From an uncultured Clostridium sp. (GTDB lineage: Bacteria; Bacillota; Clostridia; TANB77; CAG-508): a stretch of DNA of 11,641 nucleotides. Of the stretch, positions 5,886 to 11,641 are shown in pieces; positions within the stretch are counted from its first letter, which is position 1; each line of letters opens with the position of its first letter. The position numbers were made by a program, and so were the translations under genes. The notes under the pieces were generated by a model. That model was not told where the DNA came from, searched no databases, and was given only the letters and a program-made list of their open reading frames with translations. The DNA lies in assembly GCA_946498265.1 (NCBI GenBank), contig CAMMNR010000046.1, positions 1 through 11,641 on the forward strand. Direction: 5' to 3'.

Positions 5886-7115
5886 TTGGCAATAGGAGAT
5901 ATCATAGTAGGTATTGACATAGGAACAAGCAAGGTTTGCACAGTAGTAGGAGAAGTCAACAATTTCGGTCAAATAGAAATAATATGTAATACCTCATATA
6001 AATGTAGTGGACTAAAAAAAGGTAAAATAATAGATGAAGAAGAAATTAGTTTAAGTATAGCCAAAACTATAAAAGATGCAGAAGAAGAAACAAACTTAAA
6101 AATAAATTCAGCCTATGTAACTATTCCAGGTAAATATGCTACAATAGTACAAAATAGTATAACAAAAGATGTAAAAGATAAATATTCTGGAATATCAGTA
6201 AGAGATGTACAAAATGCAATAATACAAGTTAAAGACATAGAAATTCCAGATGGAAAAACTTTGATAGATATAGTACCAGATAAAATTACATTAGATAATG
6301 GCAATATAGTAACAGACCCAGTAGGGAATTTAAGTTCTAATTTCACAATAAGTGCACAAATAATATTAGCTCAAAGAGATTATGTAAGACAATTACACTC
6401 AATATTTAAAAAAGCTGGATTAGAAATTGATGGAATAGTACCAATAACATTAGCTGAAAGAAATTTAGTACTAGATAATAATGAATTGCATGATAATATA
6501 ATGTTATTAGATATAGGAGCTGGTAATACAGATATAGGAGTTTTTGAAGGATCAAGTTTCATATATACTAATTCAATTCCATTAGGTGGAGATAATATAA
6601 CACATGATATAGCCTTAGTGTTAAATATTTCAGAAGAAGAAGCAGACAAATTAAAAAGACAATATGGATTAGCATTAAAATCTTTTATAGATAATGATAA
6701 TGATATAATATTAAACACATCAAAAGATGACAATAAAAATAGAATAATAAAAAGTTCTGAACTAATAGAAATAATTGAAGCAAGAATTGAAGAAATCTTT
6801 TCTATTATAAATAAAGATATAACAAATCAAGGAATAAAAAACAAAATAAACAATGTAGTTCTAACAGGACAGGGGATTGTTAATATAAACAAAAGTGATG
6901 TGGCAGGAAAGATAAACTTAAATATACCAGTGAAAATTTCAACGGGAAGAGCAATAAGTACAGTAAAACCCACATATAGAACAAGTTATGCTCTTGTAAG
7001 ATATATTGCAGCTAGACCATTTGCTAAAACAGTATCAAGTAGCATAGATACACAAAATAATGAAAATGTTATAAAGAAGATTTTCGAGAAAATAAAAGAG
7101 TTTTTTTATTCTTAA
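5886..7115 (+). CDS. ftsA: Cell division protein FtsA
   Basis: An actin-like ATPase that tethers FtsZ filaments to the membrane and recruits later divisome proteins. Start TTG at 5886, seven bases after GGAGG. The 409 residues show the actin-family landmarks in order: phosphate-1 loop GIDIGTSKVCTVVGE (9-23), the FtsA-specific 1C domain (about 84-165), phosphate-2 LLDIGAGNTDIGVFEG (207-222), and the adenosine motif VVLTGQGIVNI (324-334), where the usual glycine pair reads GQG. The extreme C-terminus, VIKKIFEKIKEFFYS, is a classic amphipathic membrane-targeting helix. The gene has its own promoter and a candidate phased operator, and ftsZ follows 53 bases later, so the two probably form one transcript giving the usual FtsA/FtsZ pairing. 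Confidence 0.96.
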   Translation: MAIGDIIVGIDIGTSKVCTVVGEVNNFGQIEIICNTSYKCSGLKKGKIIDEEEISLSIAKTIKDAEEETNLKINSAYVTIPGKYATIVQNSITKDVKDKYSGISVRDVQNAIIQVKDIEIPDGKTLIDIVPDKITLDNGNIVTDPVGNLSSNFTISAQIILAQRDYVRQLHSIFKKAGLEIDGIVPITLAERNLVLDNNELHDNIMLLDIGAGNTDIGVFEGSSFIYTNSIPLGGDNITHDIALVLNISEEEADKLKRQYGLALKSFIDNDNDIILNTSKDDNKNRIIKSSELIEIIEARIEEIFSIINKDITNQGIKNKINNVVLTGQGIVNINKSDVAGKINLNIPVKISTGRAISTVKPTYRTSYALVRYIAARPFAKTVSSSIDTQNNENVIKKIFEKIKEFFYS

Positions 7116-7168
7116 AAAGAGTTATTAATTTTAAATATATAAAATATAATGAGGGAGGAAGAAACTAA

Positions 7169-8293
7169 ATGATGGATTACAATAATGAAGATAATAATAT
7201 AACAATGATGGATGGAACAGCTACAATAAAAGTAATAGGTGTAGGGGGAGCAGGAAATAATGCGGTTAACAGAATGATTGAAGCAGGGATAAAAGGTGTA
7301 GACTTTATTGCTGTTAATACAGATAGACAAGCTCTACAAACATCAAAAGCAAGTACAAAAATTCAAATAGGTGAAAAAATAACAAGAGGATTAGGAGCTG
7401 GAGCTAATCCGGATGTAGGAGCACAATCAGCAGAAGAAAGCAAATCTGAACTTTCAGAAGTTTTAAGAGGAGCAGACATGGTATTTGTTACAGCCGGAAT
7501 GGGTGGTGGAACAGGTACAGGAGCTGCACCAGTAGTTGCACAAGCTGCAAAAGAAATGGGAATATTAACAATAGGTGTAGTTACAAAACCTTTTACATTT
7601 GAAGGTAAAAAAAGATTATCACAAGCAGAACGTGGAATTGAAAGTTTAAAAGGAAAGGTTGATACACTAGTAGTAATACCAAATGATAAATTACTACAAA
7701 TAATAGATAGAAAGACATCAATAATAGAAGCGTTTAAAATGGCTGATGATGTATTAAGACAAGGTGTACAAGGTATATCAGATTTGATTTCTATACCAGG
7801 ACTTGTTAACTTAGATTTTGCAGATGTTAAAACAATAATGTTAAATACAGGAATGGCTCACATGGGAGTTGGTAGAGCATCAGGAGAAAATAGAGCAGAG
7901 GACGCAGCAAAAGAAGCTATCCAAAGTCCATTACTAGAAACTTCAATAGAAGGAGCTAGAGGAGTAATTATAAACATAACAGGTGGAGACGATTTAGGAT
8001 TACATGAAGTTAATACAGCGGCTGAACTAGTACAACGCAGTGTAGACCCAGAAGCAAATATTATATTTGGTACAGTAACAGACCCAACTATGGAAGATGA
8101 GATTCAAATAACAGTTATAGCAACAGGATTTGAAAAAAATGAATCAACATCAAATGTAGGAGTTGATAAATTAGTATCAAAAACTTGGGAGAAGAAAATA
8201 AATTCAATTCCATCAAACTCAGATACAAATTCATCACAAAACGATTTGGACATACCTTCATTTTTAAGAAAAAATAAAAATAAAAATTTATAG
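7169..8293 (+). CDS. ftsZ: Cell division GTPase FtsZ
   Basis: A tubulin homologue that polymerises into the Z-ring at midcell and organises septum synthesis. Of the 374 residues, the nucleotide-binding part starts with KVIGVGGAGNNAVNRM (21-36); the tubulin signature GGGTGTGAAP occupies 112-121; the T7 catalytic loop NLDFADV is at 214-220; then the C-terminal beta domain, a short variable linker (about 325-357) and the C-terminal peptide DLDIPSFLRK (359-368) that binds FtsA and other partners. The basic tail KNKNKNL ends the protein. The linker is short, as is common in Clostridia. The ribosome binding site GGGAGGA precedes the ATG at 7169; a second ATG follows directly, giving an MM start. 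The stop codon abuts a REPIN-like inverted repeat, but the coding region is intact. Confidence 0.98.
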   Translation: MMDYNNEDNNITMMDGTATIKVIGVGGAGNNAVNRMIEAGIKGVDFIAVNTDRQALQTSKASTKIQIGEKITRGLGAGANPDVGAQSAEESKSELSEVLRGADMVFVTAGMGGGTGTGAAPVVAQAAKEMGILTIGVVTKPFTFEGKKRLSQAERGIESLKGKVDTLVVIPNDKLLQIIDRKTSIIEAFKMADDVLRQGVQGISDLISIPGLVNLDFADVKTIMLNTGMAHMGVGRASGENRAEDAAKEAIQSPLLETSIEGARGVIINITGGDDLGLHEVNTAAELVQRSVDPEANIIFGTVTDPTMEDEIQITVIATGFEKNESTSNVGVDKLVSKTWEKKINSIPSNSDTNSSQNDLDIPSFLRKNKNKNL

Positions 8294-8503
8294 AAAGGGG
8301 ACGTTCCTCCAATCCCTAAAATTGGGGAACAAAGGGACGGACCTAATGCCAAAGGGGACGGGCTATTTTGGCACACATTATAGAATACATTTTGACTTTA
8401 TAAAGTGTTGAGTAAATAATGTGTGCCAAAATAGCCCGTCCCCTTTGGCATTAGGTCCGTCCCTTTGTTCCCCAATTTTAGAGATTGAAGGAACGTCCCC
8501 TTT
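8294..8503. mobile_element. REPIN/MITE-like 210-bp inverted repeat
   Basis: Two 88-base arms (8294-8381 and 8416-8503) are reverse complements at 86 of 88 positions, with mismatches at 8309/8488 and 8315/8482, around a 34-base centre that contains the palindrome ACTTTATAAAGT (8395-8406). Each arm holds three versions of one motif: AAAGGGGACG (8294), AAAGGGACGG (8331) and AAAGGGGACGGG (8351). It also holds smaller internal hairpins, for example TGCCAAA (8347) with TTTGGCA (8367). G+C is far above the flanks. The GGGGACG/CGTCCCC composition resembles intergenic REP-type repeats I associate with Firmicutes genomes. It has no ORF of its own and would depend on a transposase supplied elsewhere. 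In RNA it would fold into a very long stem, and the right arm ends CCCC followed by TTTTT, so it may also act as a terminator for ftsZ. Confidence 0.8.
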
Positions 8504-8504
8504 T

Positions 8505-8511
8505 TGTCGAA
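8505..8511 (+). promoter_or_regulatory. Spo0A box (0A box 1)
   Basis: TGTCGAA is a perfect match to the Spo0A core TGNCGAA and lies 83 bases upstream of spoIIGA, one base beyond the end of the inverted repeat. spoIIG operons are classic Spo0A~P targets. Confidence 0.7.
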
Positions 8512-8522
8512 TATTTCTTTTT

Positions 8523-8529
8523 TTCGGCA
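8523..8529 (-). promoter_or_regulatory. Spo0A box (0A box 2), inverted
   Basis: TTCGGCA is TGCCGAA on the minus strand, again a perfect TGNCGAA match, 11 bases after box 1. It lies where the -35 region of the spoIIGA promoter would be, as in the Spo0A-activated spoIIG promoter of Bacillus. Confidence 0.6.
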
Positions 8530-8549
8530 ATAAGAAAAGACAGTATTTT

Positions 8550-8555
8550 TAGAAT
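8550..8555 (+). promoter_or_regulatory. -10 candidate of the Spo0A-dependent spoIIGA promoter
   Basis: TAGAAT lies 20 bases after 0A box 2 and 32 bases before the spoIIGA start codon. No TTGACA-like -35 is found at normal spacing. This fits the unusual spoIIG-type promoter, where sigma-A polymerase has a poorly spaced -35 and needs Spo0A~P. Supported by context only. Confidence 0.4.
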
Positions 8556-8587
8556 AAAAATAGTAAAATAATAAAACAGGTGATGAA

Positions 8588-9475
8588 ATGACCATTTATA
8601 TAGATGTTGTATTAATAGAAAACTTAATAATGAACTATATAATAATATATGCAACAGCAATAGTATTAAAAAACAAAAAATCACATTTAAGGTTTTTCTT
8701 AGCAAGTCTATTAGGTGCAATATATACAATTATATCGTATACTTCTGCATTAGAAGTATATACAAGCATAATATTAAAAATACTATTATCAATAATAATA
8801 GTATACATAGCATATAATCCACAAACTATGAAAAAAATGTGGAAAGATATAGTAATATTTTACTTAGTATCATTTGTATTTGGAGGAGTAGCTTTTTCAT
8901 TAATATATATAGTAAAGCCACAAGAAGTATTAATGAAAAACGGACTATTTTTAGGTACATATCCGCTAAAAACGATAGCGTTAGGAACAATAGTTGCATT
9001 TATACTAATTATATTAACGGTTAAAATTATAAAAACAAAAATCTCTAAAAAAGATATGTTTTGTGATATAGAAATAAAGATAAATGAAGAAGTAATAAGA
9101 ACAAAAGCAATGGTAGACACGGGAAATTTACTAAAAGAACCAATAACAAATACTCCTGTAATTGTTGTAGAACATACACTTCTATATAATTGTATGCCAA
9201 AAGAAATCTTAAATAATACAGAAAATATTTTAGGAGGTGATATTGAAAAAATACCTAAAGAAATAAGAGAAAAATATATGTCAAAATTGAAAGTCATACC
9301 ATTTTCCTCTTTAGGAAAACAAAATGGTATGTTAATAGGAATAAAACCAGATTATATAGAAATAAAAAATGAAGAAAACAGTATCAGAAGAGAAAATGTA
9401 ATAGTAGGAATATATAATAAATCCTTAACTAATAGAGGAGAATATAGAGCTTTAATAGGTATAGAATTAATATAA
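8588..9475 (+). CDS. spoIIGA: Sporulation sigma-E processing peptidase SpoIIGA
   Basis: A membrane-embedded aspartic protease that, on signalling from the forespore protein SpoIIR, cleaves the pro-sequence from pro-sigma-E at the sporulation septum on the mother-cell side. It has 295 residues, near the family norm of about 300. The N-terminal half has about five hydrophobic segments (roughly 4-27, 34-53, 58-76, 87-109, 127-147). The C-terminal cytosolic half carries the protease motif VDTGNLLKEP with catalytic Asp177, then PVIVVE, and a C-terminal GIEL typical of the family. The ribosome binding site is AGGTGAT. The gene lies downstream of two Spo0A boxes and immediately upstream of its substrate gene sigE, the standard spoIIG operon. 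The protease appears intact although its substrate gene is frameshifted here. Confidence 0.95.
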   Translation: MTIYIDVVLIENLIMNYIIIYATAIVLKNKKSHLRFFLASLLGAIYTIISYTSALEVYTSIILKILLSIIIVYIAYNPQTMKKMWKDIVIFYLVSFVFGGVAFSLIYIVKPQEVLMKNGLFLGTYPLKTIALGTIVAFILIILTVKIIKTKISKKDMFCDIEIKINEEVIRTKAMVDTGNLLKEPITNTPVIVVEHTLLYNCMPKEILNNTENILGGDIEKIPKEIREKYMSKLKVIPFSSLGKQNGMLIGIKPDYIEIKNEENSIRRENVIVGIYNKSLTNRGEYRALIGIELI

Positions 9476-9549
9476 TTTATTTGATAGGAATATTTTAGGA
9501 ATTTCTATTAAATAGAATAAAGGATAACAATAAGATAAGGAGTGATAAC

Positions 9550-10254
9550 ATGAATCTAATGGAACTATTAAAAAATAAAATAAATACTATTTGTGCAAAA
9601 TATATAAATGAAAAAAATGAAATAGAATATTTGCCAATATTCTATATTGCAGGAAGTCAAACTTTACCGCCACCATTGTCCCCAGAGGAAGAAGAAAAAT
9701 TAATAGAGCAACTATCAGAAGAAGATAATTTATGGGTTAGACAAAAATTAGTAGAAAGGAATTTAAGGTTAGTAGTATATATAGCAAAAAAATTTGAAAA
9801 TACAGGAATAGGAATAGAAGACTTAATATCAATAGGTACAATAGGACTTATGAAAGGTGTAAATACATTTAATAATGAAAAAAATATAAAACTGGCAACA
9901 TATGCATCAAGATGCATAGAAAATGAAATACTGATGTTTTTAAGAAAAAGTAATAAAATAAAAGGAGAAATTTCAATAGATGAGCCATTAAATAAAGATG
10001 GAGATGGGAATGAACTGTTACTTTCTGATATATTAGGAACAGAGCCTGATGTAACATCTAGAAATTTAGAAGATGAAGTAGATAGAACCTTATTAAGAGC
10101 ATCTATCAAAAAACTAAATGAAAGAGAAAAAAATATAATGGAAATGAGATTTGGGTTTAAAACAGGAAAAGAAAAAACACAAAAAGAAGTAGCAGATGAA
10201 TTACGGAATATCACAAAGTTATATTTCGAGACTAGAAAAAAAGATAATAAATAA
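9550..10254 (+). CDS. sigE: Pro-sigma-E sporulation sigma factor, C-terminus frameshifted
   Basis: Mother-cell sigma factor made as an inactive precursor. Residues 1 to about 31 are the pro-region; the segment before IAGSQTLPPPLS aligns with the SpoIIGA cleavage area of Bacillus pro-sigma-E. Region 2 is nearly canonical (NLRLVVYIAKKFENTG, DLISIGTIGLMK, KLATYASRCIENEILMFLR), as is region 3 with DEPLNKDGDGNELLLSD. Region 4 begins normally (LNEREKNIMEMRFG, EKTQKEVADEL), but after Leu218 the frame reads RNITKLYFETRKKDNK and stops. In the +1 frame from 10205 the expected GISQSYISRLEKK continues. A single extra base, most simply C10204, explains this. As read, the product is 234 residues and lacks the recognition helix for the -35 element, so it should be inactive; the repaired protein would be 248 residues. 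The ribosome binding site AAGGAG supports the ATG at 9550. A sequencing or assembly error, a real mutation or translational frameshifting are all possible. Confidence 0.92.
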   Translation: MNLMELLKNKINTICAKYINEKNEIEYLPIFYIAGSQTLPPPLSPEEEEKLIEQLSEEDNLWVRQKLVERNLRLVVYIAKKFENTGIGIEDLISIGTIGLMKGVNTFNNEKNIKLATYASRCIENEILMFLRKSNKIKGEISIDEPLNKDGDGNELLLSDILGTEPDVTSRNLEDEVDRTLLRASIKKLNEREKNIMEMRFGFKTGKEKTQKEVADELRNITKLYFETRKKDNK

Positions 10255-10297
10255 AATGAAAAAGGACATAGCAAGTAAGATTCGGATAAAAAATTGA
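10205..10297 (+). pseudogene. sigE: Out-of-frame remainder of sigE region 4.2
   Basis: Read from 10205, the DNA encodes GISQSYISRLEKKIINKM and then a lysine-rich tail to a TGA at 10295-10297, 30 codons in all. GISQSYISRLEK is the sigma-E recognition helix of region 4.2 and directly continues VADEL of the upstream frame. There is no other lesion, so the break is a single +1 event and appears recent or artefactual. Confidence 0.9.
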
Positions 10298-10339
10298 CAA
10301 TTCAATAAAAATATTATTACATAAAATAGAAAAATAAAA

Positions 10340-10368
10340 GTATAAAAAAAGCTTCTTTGGAAATACTT
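10340..10368 (+). promoter_or_regulatory. Sigma-F-type promoter candidate for sigG
   Basis: GTATA (10340-10344) fits the sigma-F/G -35 core GYWTA, and GGAAATACTT (10359-10368) fits the sigma-F -10 GGNRANANTW at every position. The 14-base spacer is about one base shorter than usual. Transcription would start near 10375, just before the ribosome binding site. sigG is a known sigma-F target in Bacillus. Confidence 0.55.
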
Positions 10369-10390
10369 AATTTAAGTAGATTCAAAGGAG
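10352..10390 (+). promoter_or_regulatory. Hairpin sequestering the sigG ribosome binding site
   Basis: Bases 10352-10361 pair with 10381-10390 (10 bp, two G-T wobbles). After a 2x2 internal loop the same axis continues with 10364-10368 pairing 10374-10378, closed by a five-base loop. The 3' arm covers AAAGGAG of the sigG Shine-Dalgarno. Only RNA started upstream (readthrough from spoIIGA-sigE) would contain the whole hairpin; RNA from the sigma-F promoter starts within it and would be free. Confidence 0.6.
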
Positions 10391-10399
10391 GTTTTTCTT

Positions 10400-11176
10400 T
10401 TGTTAAATAATAAGGTAGAAATATGCGGAGTAAATACAAGCAAATTACCTTTACTATCAAAACAAGAAAAAGAAGAACTATTCATAAAAATAAAAGAAGG
10501 AGATAATGAAGCTAGAAATACATTTATAAATGGGAATTTAAGATTAGTATTAAGTGTAATACAAAGATTTAATAGTAGGGGAGAAAATCCAGATGATTTA
10601 TTCCAAGTAGGATGTGTAGGTTTAATAAAAGCAATAGACAATTTTGATTTAAATCAAAATGTACAGTTCAGTACCTATGCAGTACCAATGATAATAGGAG
10701 AAGTAAAAAGATATTTAAGAGATAATAATAGTATAAGAGTAAGCAGATCTGTAAGAGATCTAGCATATAAAGTTATACAATATAAAGAAAAATATTTAAA
10801 AGAAAACGGAAAGGAACCACAAATAGAGGAGATTGCAAAAGAATTAGAAGTAAGCAAAGAAGAAATAGGATTTAGTCTAGATGCAATTCAAGATCCGGTA
10901 TCACTACAAGAGCCAGTATATAATGATGGATCAGAAAGTATATATATTATGGACCAAGTTAAGGACAGGAAAAATACAGATGAACTGTGGGCAGAAAAAA
11001 TGACTATAGAATCTGCTTTAGAAAAATTAAATGATAAAGAAAAAATGATAATAATGAAAAGATTTTTTGATGGAAGAACTCAAATGGAGGTTGCAGAAGA
11101 AATAGGAATTTCACAAGCACAAGTATCAAGATTAGAAAAAAGTGCAATACAGCATATAAAAAGATTATATAAATAG
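10400..11176 (+). CDS. sigG: Sporulation sigma factor sigma-G
   Basis: Late forespore-specific sigma factor. The 258-residue sequence is close to the Bacillus protein throughout: NKVEICGVNTSKLPLLS at the N-terminus, NGNLRLVLSVIQRF and DDLFQVGCVGLIKAIDNFD (regions 1.2-2.2), FSTYAVPMIIGEVKRYLRD (2.3-2.4), IRVSRSVRD, DAIQDPVSLQEPVYND (region 3) and the intact region 4.2 helix VAEEIGISQAQVSRLEK. Asn44 corresponds to the Asn reported in Bacillus sigma-G to matter for the anti-sigma factor Gin/CsfB. The start is TTG at 10400, eight bases after a strong AAAGGAGG; upstream in-frame codons do not extend the family sequence. The weak start codon, the hairpin over the ribosome binding site and a sigma-F-like promoter with a short spacer all point to tight expression control. 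Unlike sigE, the reading frame is complete. Confidence 0.97.
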   Translation: MLNNKVEICGVNTSKLPLLSKQEKEELFIKIKEGDNEARNTFINGNLRLVLSVIQRFNSRGENPDDLFQVGCVGLIKAIDNFDLNQNVQFSTYAVPMIIGEVKRYLRDNNSIRVSRSVRDLAYKVIQYKEKYLKENGKEPQIEEIAKELEVSKEEIGFSLDAIQDPVSLQEPVYNDGSESIYIMDQVKDRKNTDELWAEKMTIESALEKLNDKEKMIIMKRFFDGRTQMEVAEEIGISQAQVSRLEKSAIQHIKRLYK

Positions 11177-11201
11177 GACTTTTAAGTTCTATTTATTTTT
11201 A
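11173..11201 (+). terminator. Probable intrinsic terminator after sigG
   Basis: ATAGGACT (11173-11180) pairs with AGTTCTAT (11185-11192), one G-T wobble, around a TTTA loop. It overlaps the sigG stop codon and is followed by a T-rich tract (TTATTTTTA). Moderately stable, so some readthrough into the next gene is likely. Confidence 0.55.
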
Positions 11202-11249
11202 TCTAATATATAATATAATTGTAGAAGAAGATGTCTTGGAGGGATTATA

Positions 11250-11483
11250 GTGGGAGATAAAGGTTTAGATTTTAAACATAAGGAAGTAGTAAATATCACA
11301 GATGGAAAAAGGCTTGGATATGTTCAGGATGTATGTGCAGATTTAGAAACAGGAACGATTACTTCTATAATAGTTCCTGGAAGTAATAAAATGTTGAAAA
11401 TTTTTTCAAGCAATAATGAAATTGTAATACCATGGCAAAAGATAAAATGTATAGGAGAGGATATTATATTAGTAGAAATCTGA
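11250..11483 (+). CDS. ylmC: YlmC/YmxH-family PRC-barrel protein
   Basis: A 77-residue soluble PRC-barrel protein. Typical family features are the N-terminal KEVVNITDGKRLGYVQDVCADLETGTITSIIVPG, with the D-G-x-x-G-x-V-x-D-x-x-x-D pattern of PRC-barrels, and the C-terminal IPWQKIKCIGEDIILVE. The start is GTG at 11250, seven bases after a GGAGGG ribosome binding site. YlmC/YmxH proteins are small and linked to sporulation or the ylm cluster; in Bacillus ylmC lies shortly after sigG in the same order. Molecular function unknown. Separation of ylmC from ymxH rests on synteny only. A TATAAT lies about 30 to 40 bases upstream without a good -35. Confidence 0.85.
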   Translation: MGDKGLDFKHKEVVNITDGKRLGYVQDVCADLETGTITSIIVPGSNKMLKIFSSNNEIVIPWQKIKCIGEDIILVEI

Positions 11484-11605
11484 TAAGATATAAACAACAG
11501 ACAACATAATTTTACAATATAAAACATGATAGTTACAGATATTAAAAGTTAAATTATTAACTGTTAGAAATTTCCATAAAAAATTAGGTTAAATAAAATT
11601 CAAAA
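11484..11605. other. AT-rich intergenic tail, no gene seen
   Basis: No ORF with a ribosome binding site, no RNA gene and no clear promoter is visible here. The segment joins the ylmC stop to a hairpin that is better oriented as a minus-strand terminator. Confidence 0.6.
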
Positions 11606-11631
11606 TGCCCGTTTTACATAAATAATGGGCA
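11606..11631 (-). terminator. Possible minus-strand terminator at the window edge
   Basis: TGCCCGTT (11606-11613) pairs with AATGGGCA (11624-11631), one G-T wobble, around a 10-base loop. On the plus strand no T tract follows. On the minus strand the stem is followed by TTTTGAATTTTATT, so it best fits the end of a convergent gene lying right of the window; it may work weakly in both directions. Confidence 0.45.
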
Positions 11632-11641
11632 CTTAATATTG

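Noticed and set aside
7122..7150. TATAAT at 7145-7150 as a separate ftsZ promoter
   Set aside because: The matching -35 position (TTATTA) agrees at only three bases, and TATAAT is common by chance in such AT-rich DNA.
8294..8503. The 8294-8503 repeat as a CRISPR array, riboswitch or attachment site
   Set aside because: It is one inverted pair with no regularly spaced direct repeats and unique spacers, no known riboswitch core, and no integrase gene nearby.
8398..8595. Minus-strand 65-codon ORF across the inverted repeat, and other minus-strand ORFs at 8104-8376
   Set aside because: They are translations of the REPIN-like repeat and of ftsZ in reverse, with no ribosome binding site and no recognisable protein; the repeat explains their presence.
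9476..9549. Short inverted repeats between spoIIGA and sigE
   Set aside because: Only six-base AT stems around TTCTAT/ATAGAA with a tiny loop; too weak to call, and the two genes are expected to be co-transcribed.
10294..10323. TTGACA at 10294 with TACATA 18 bases later, as a sigma-A promoter for sigG
   Set aside because: The -10 matches only three of six bases, and the TTGACA overlaps the repaired sigE stop. The sigma-F-type pair at 10340-10368 fits sigG biology better, so this is left as chance.

Overview
The window is a very AT-rich Firmicutes chromosome segment, almost certainly from an endospore-forming Clostridia-type bacterium. The evidence is conserved synteny: murA, divIB/ftsQ, two DUF881 genes (ylxW and ylxX type), sbp (DUF1290), ftsA, ftsZ, spoIIGA, sigE, sigG and a ylmC/ymxH-type PRC-barrel gene, all on the plus strand. 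Arg codons are mostly AGA. Several genes start at TTG or GTG behind strong Shine-Dalgarno sequences. I cannot place the genus from sequence alone.

Layout. Positions 1-1304 are an accessory block. It holds the 3' part of a pRiA4b ORF-3-like gene, a DUF6429-type gene, a 42-codon ORF and an 80-codon gene of unknown function with its own promoter candidate, closed by a strong intrinsic terminator. Positions 1405-5640 are a tightly spaced wall and division block: MurA makes the first committed peptidoglycan precursor, DivIB is a divisome protein, and YlxW, YlxX and Sbp are small membrane proteins. A 245-base gap before ftsA carries two hairpins, four regularly spaced repeats that fit the WalR consensus, and a TTGACA promoter. 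FtsA and FtsZ follow and form the membrane-tethered Z-ring.

Directly after the ftsZ stop codon is a 210-bp, almost perfect inverted repeat of REPIN/MITE type. It ends one base before a Spo0A box. A second 0A box and a -10 candidate follow, then spoIIGA (the aspartic protease that processes pro-sigma-E), sigE, sigG and ylmC. This gives the expected sporulation logic: Spo0A~P drives spoIIGA-sigE, sigma-E is activated in the mother cell, and sigG is switched on in the forespore by sigma-F.

The main oddities are these. (1) sigE has a one-base frameshift inside the region 4.2 helix-turn-helix; the correct C-terminus lies intact in the next frame. (2) Four perfect TGTWAH half-sites at exact 11-bp spacing sit upstream of the ftsA promoter. 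(3) A long hairpin sequesters the sigG ribosome binding site in readthrough RNA, and would be absent from RNA started at the predicted sigma-F promoter. (4) A REPIN-like element separates the division genes from the sporulation genes. No wholly new system is evident; the interest is in regulatory architecture and the sigE lesion.
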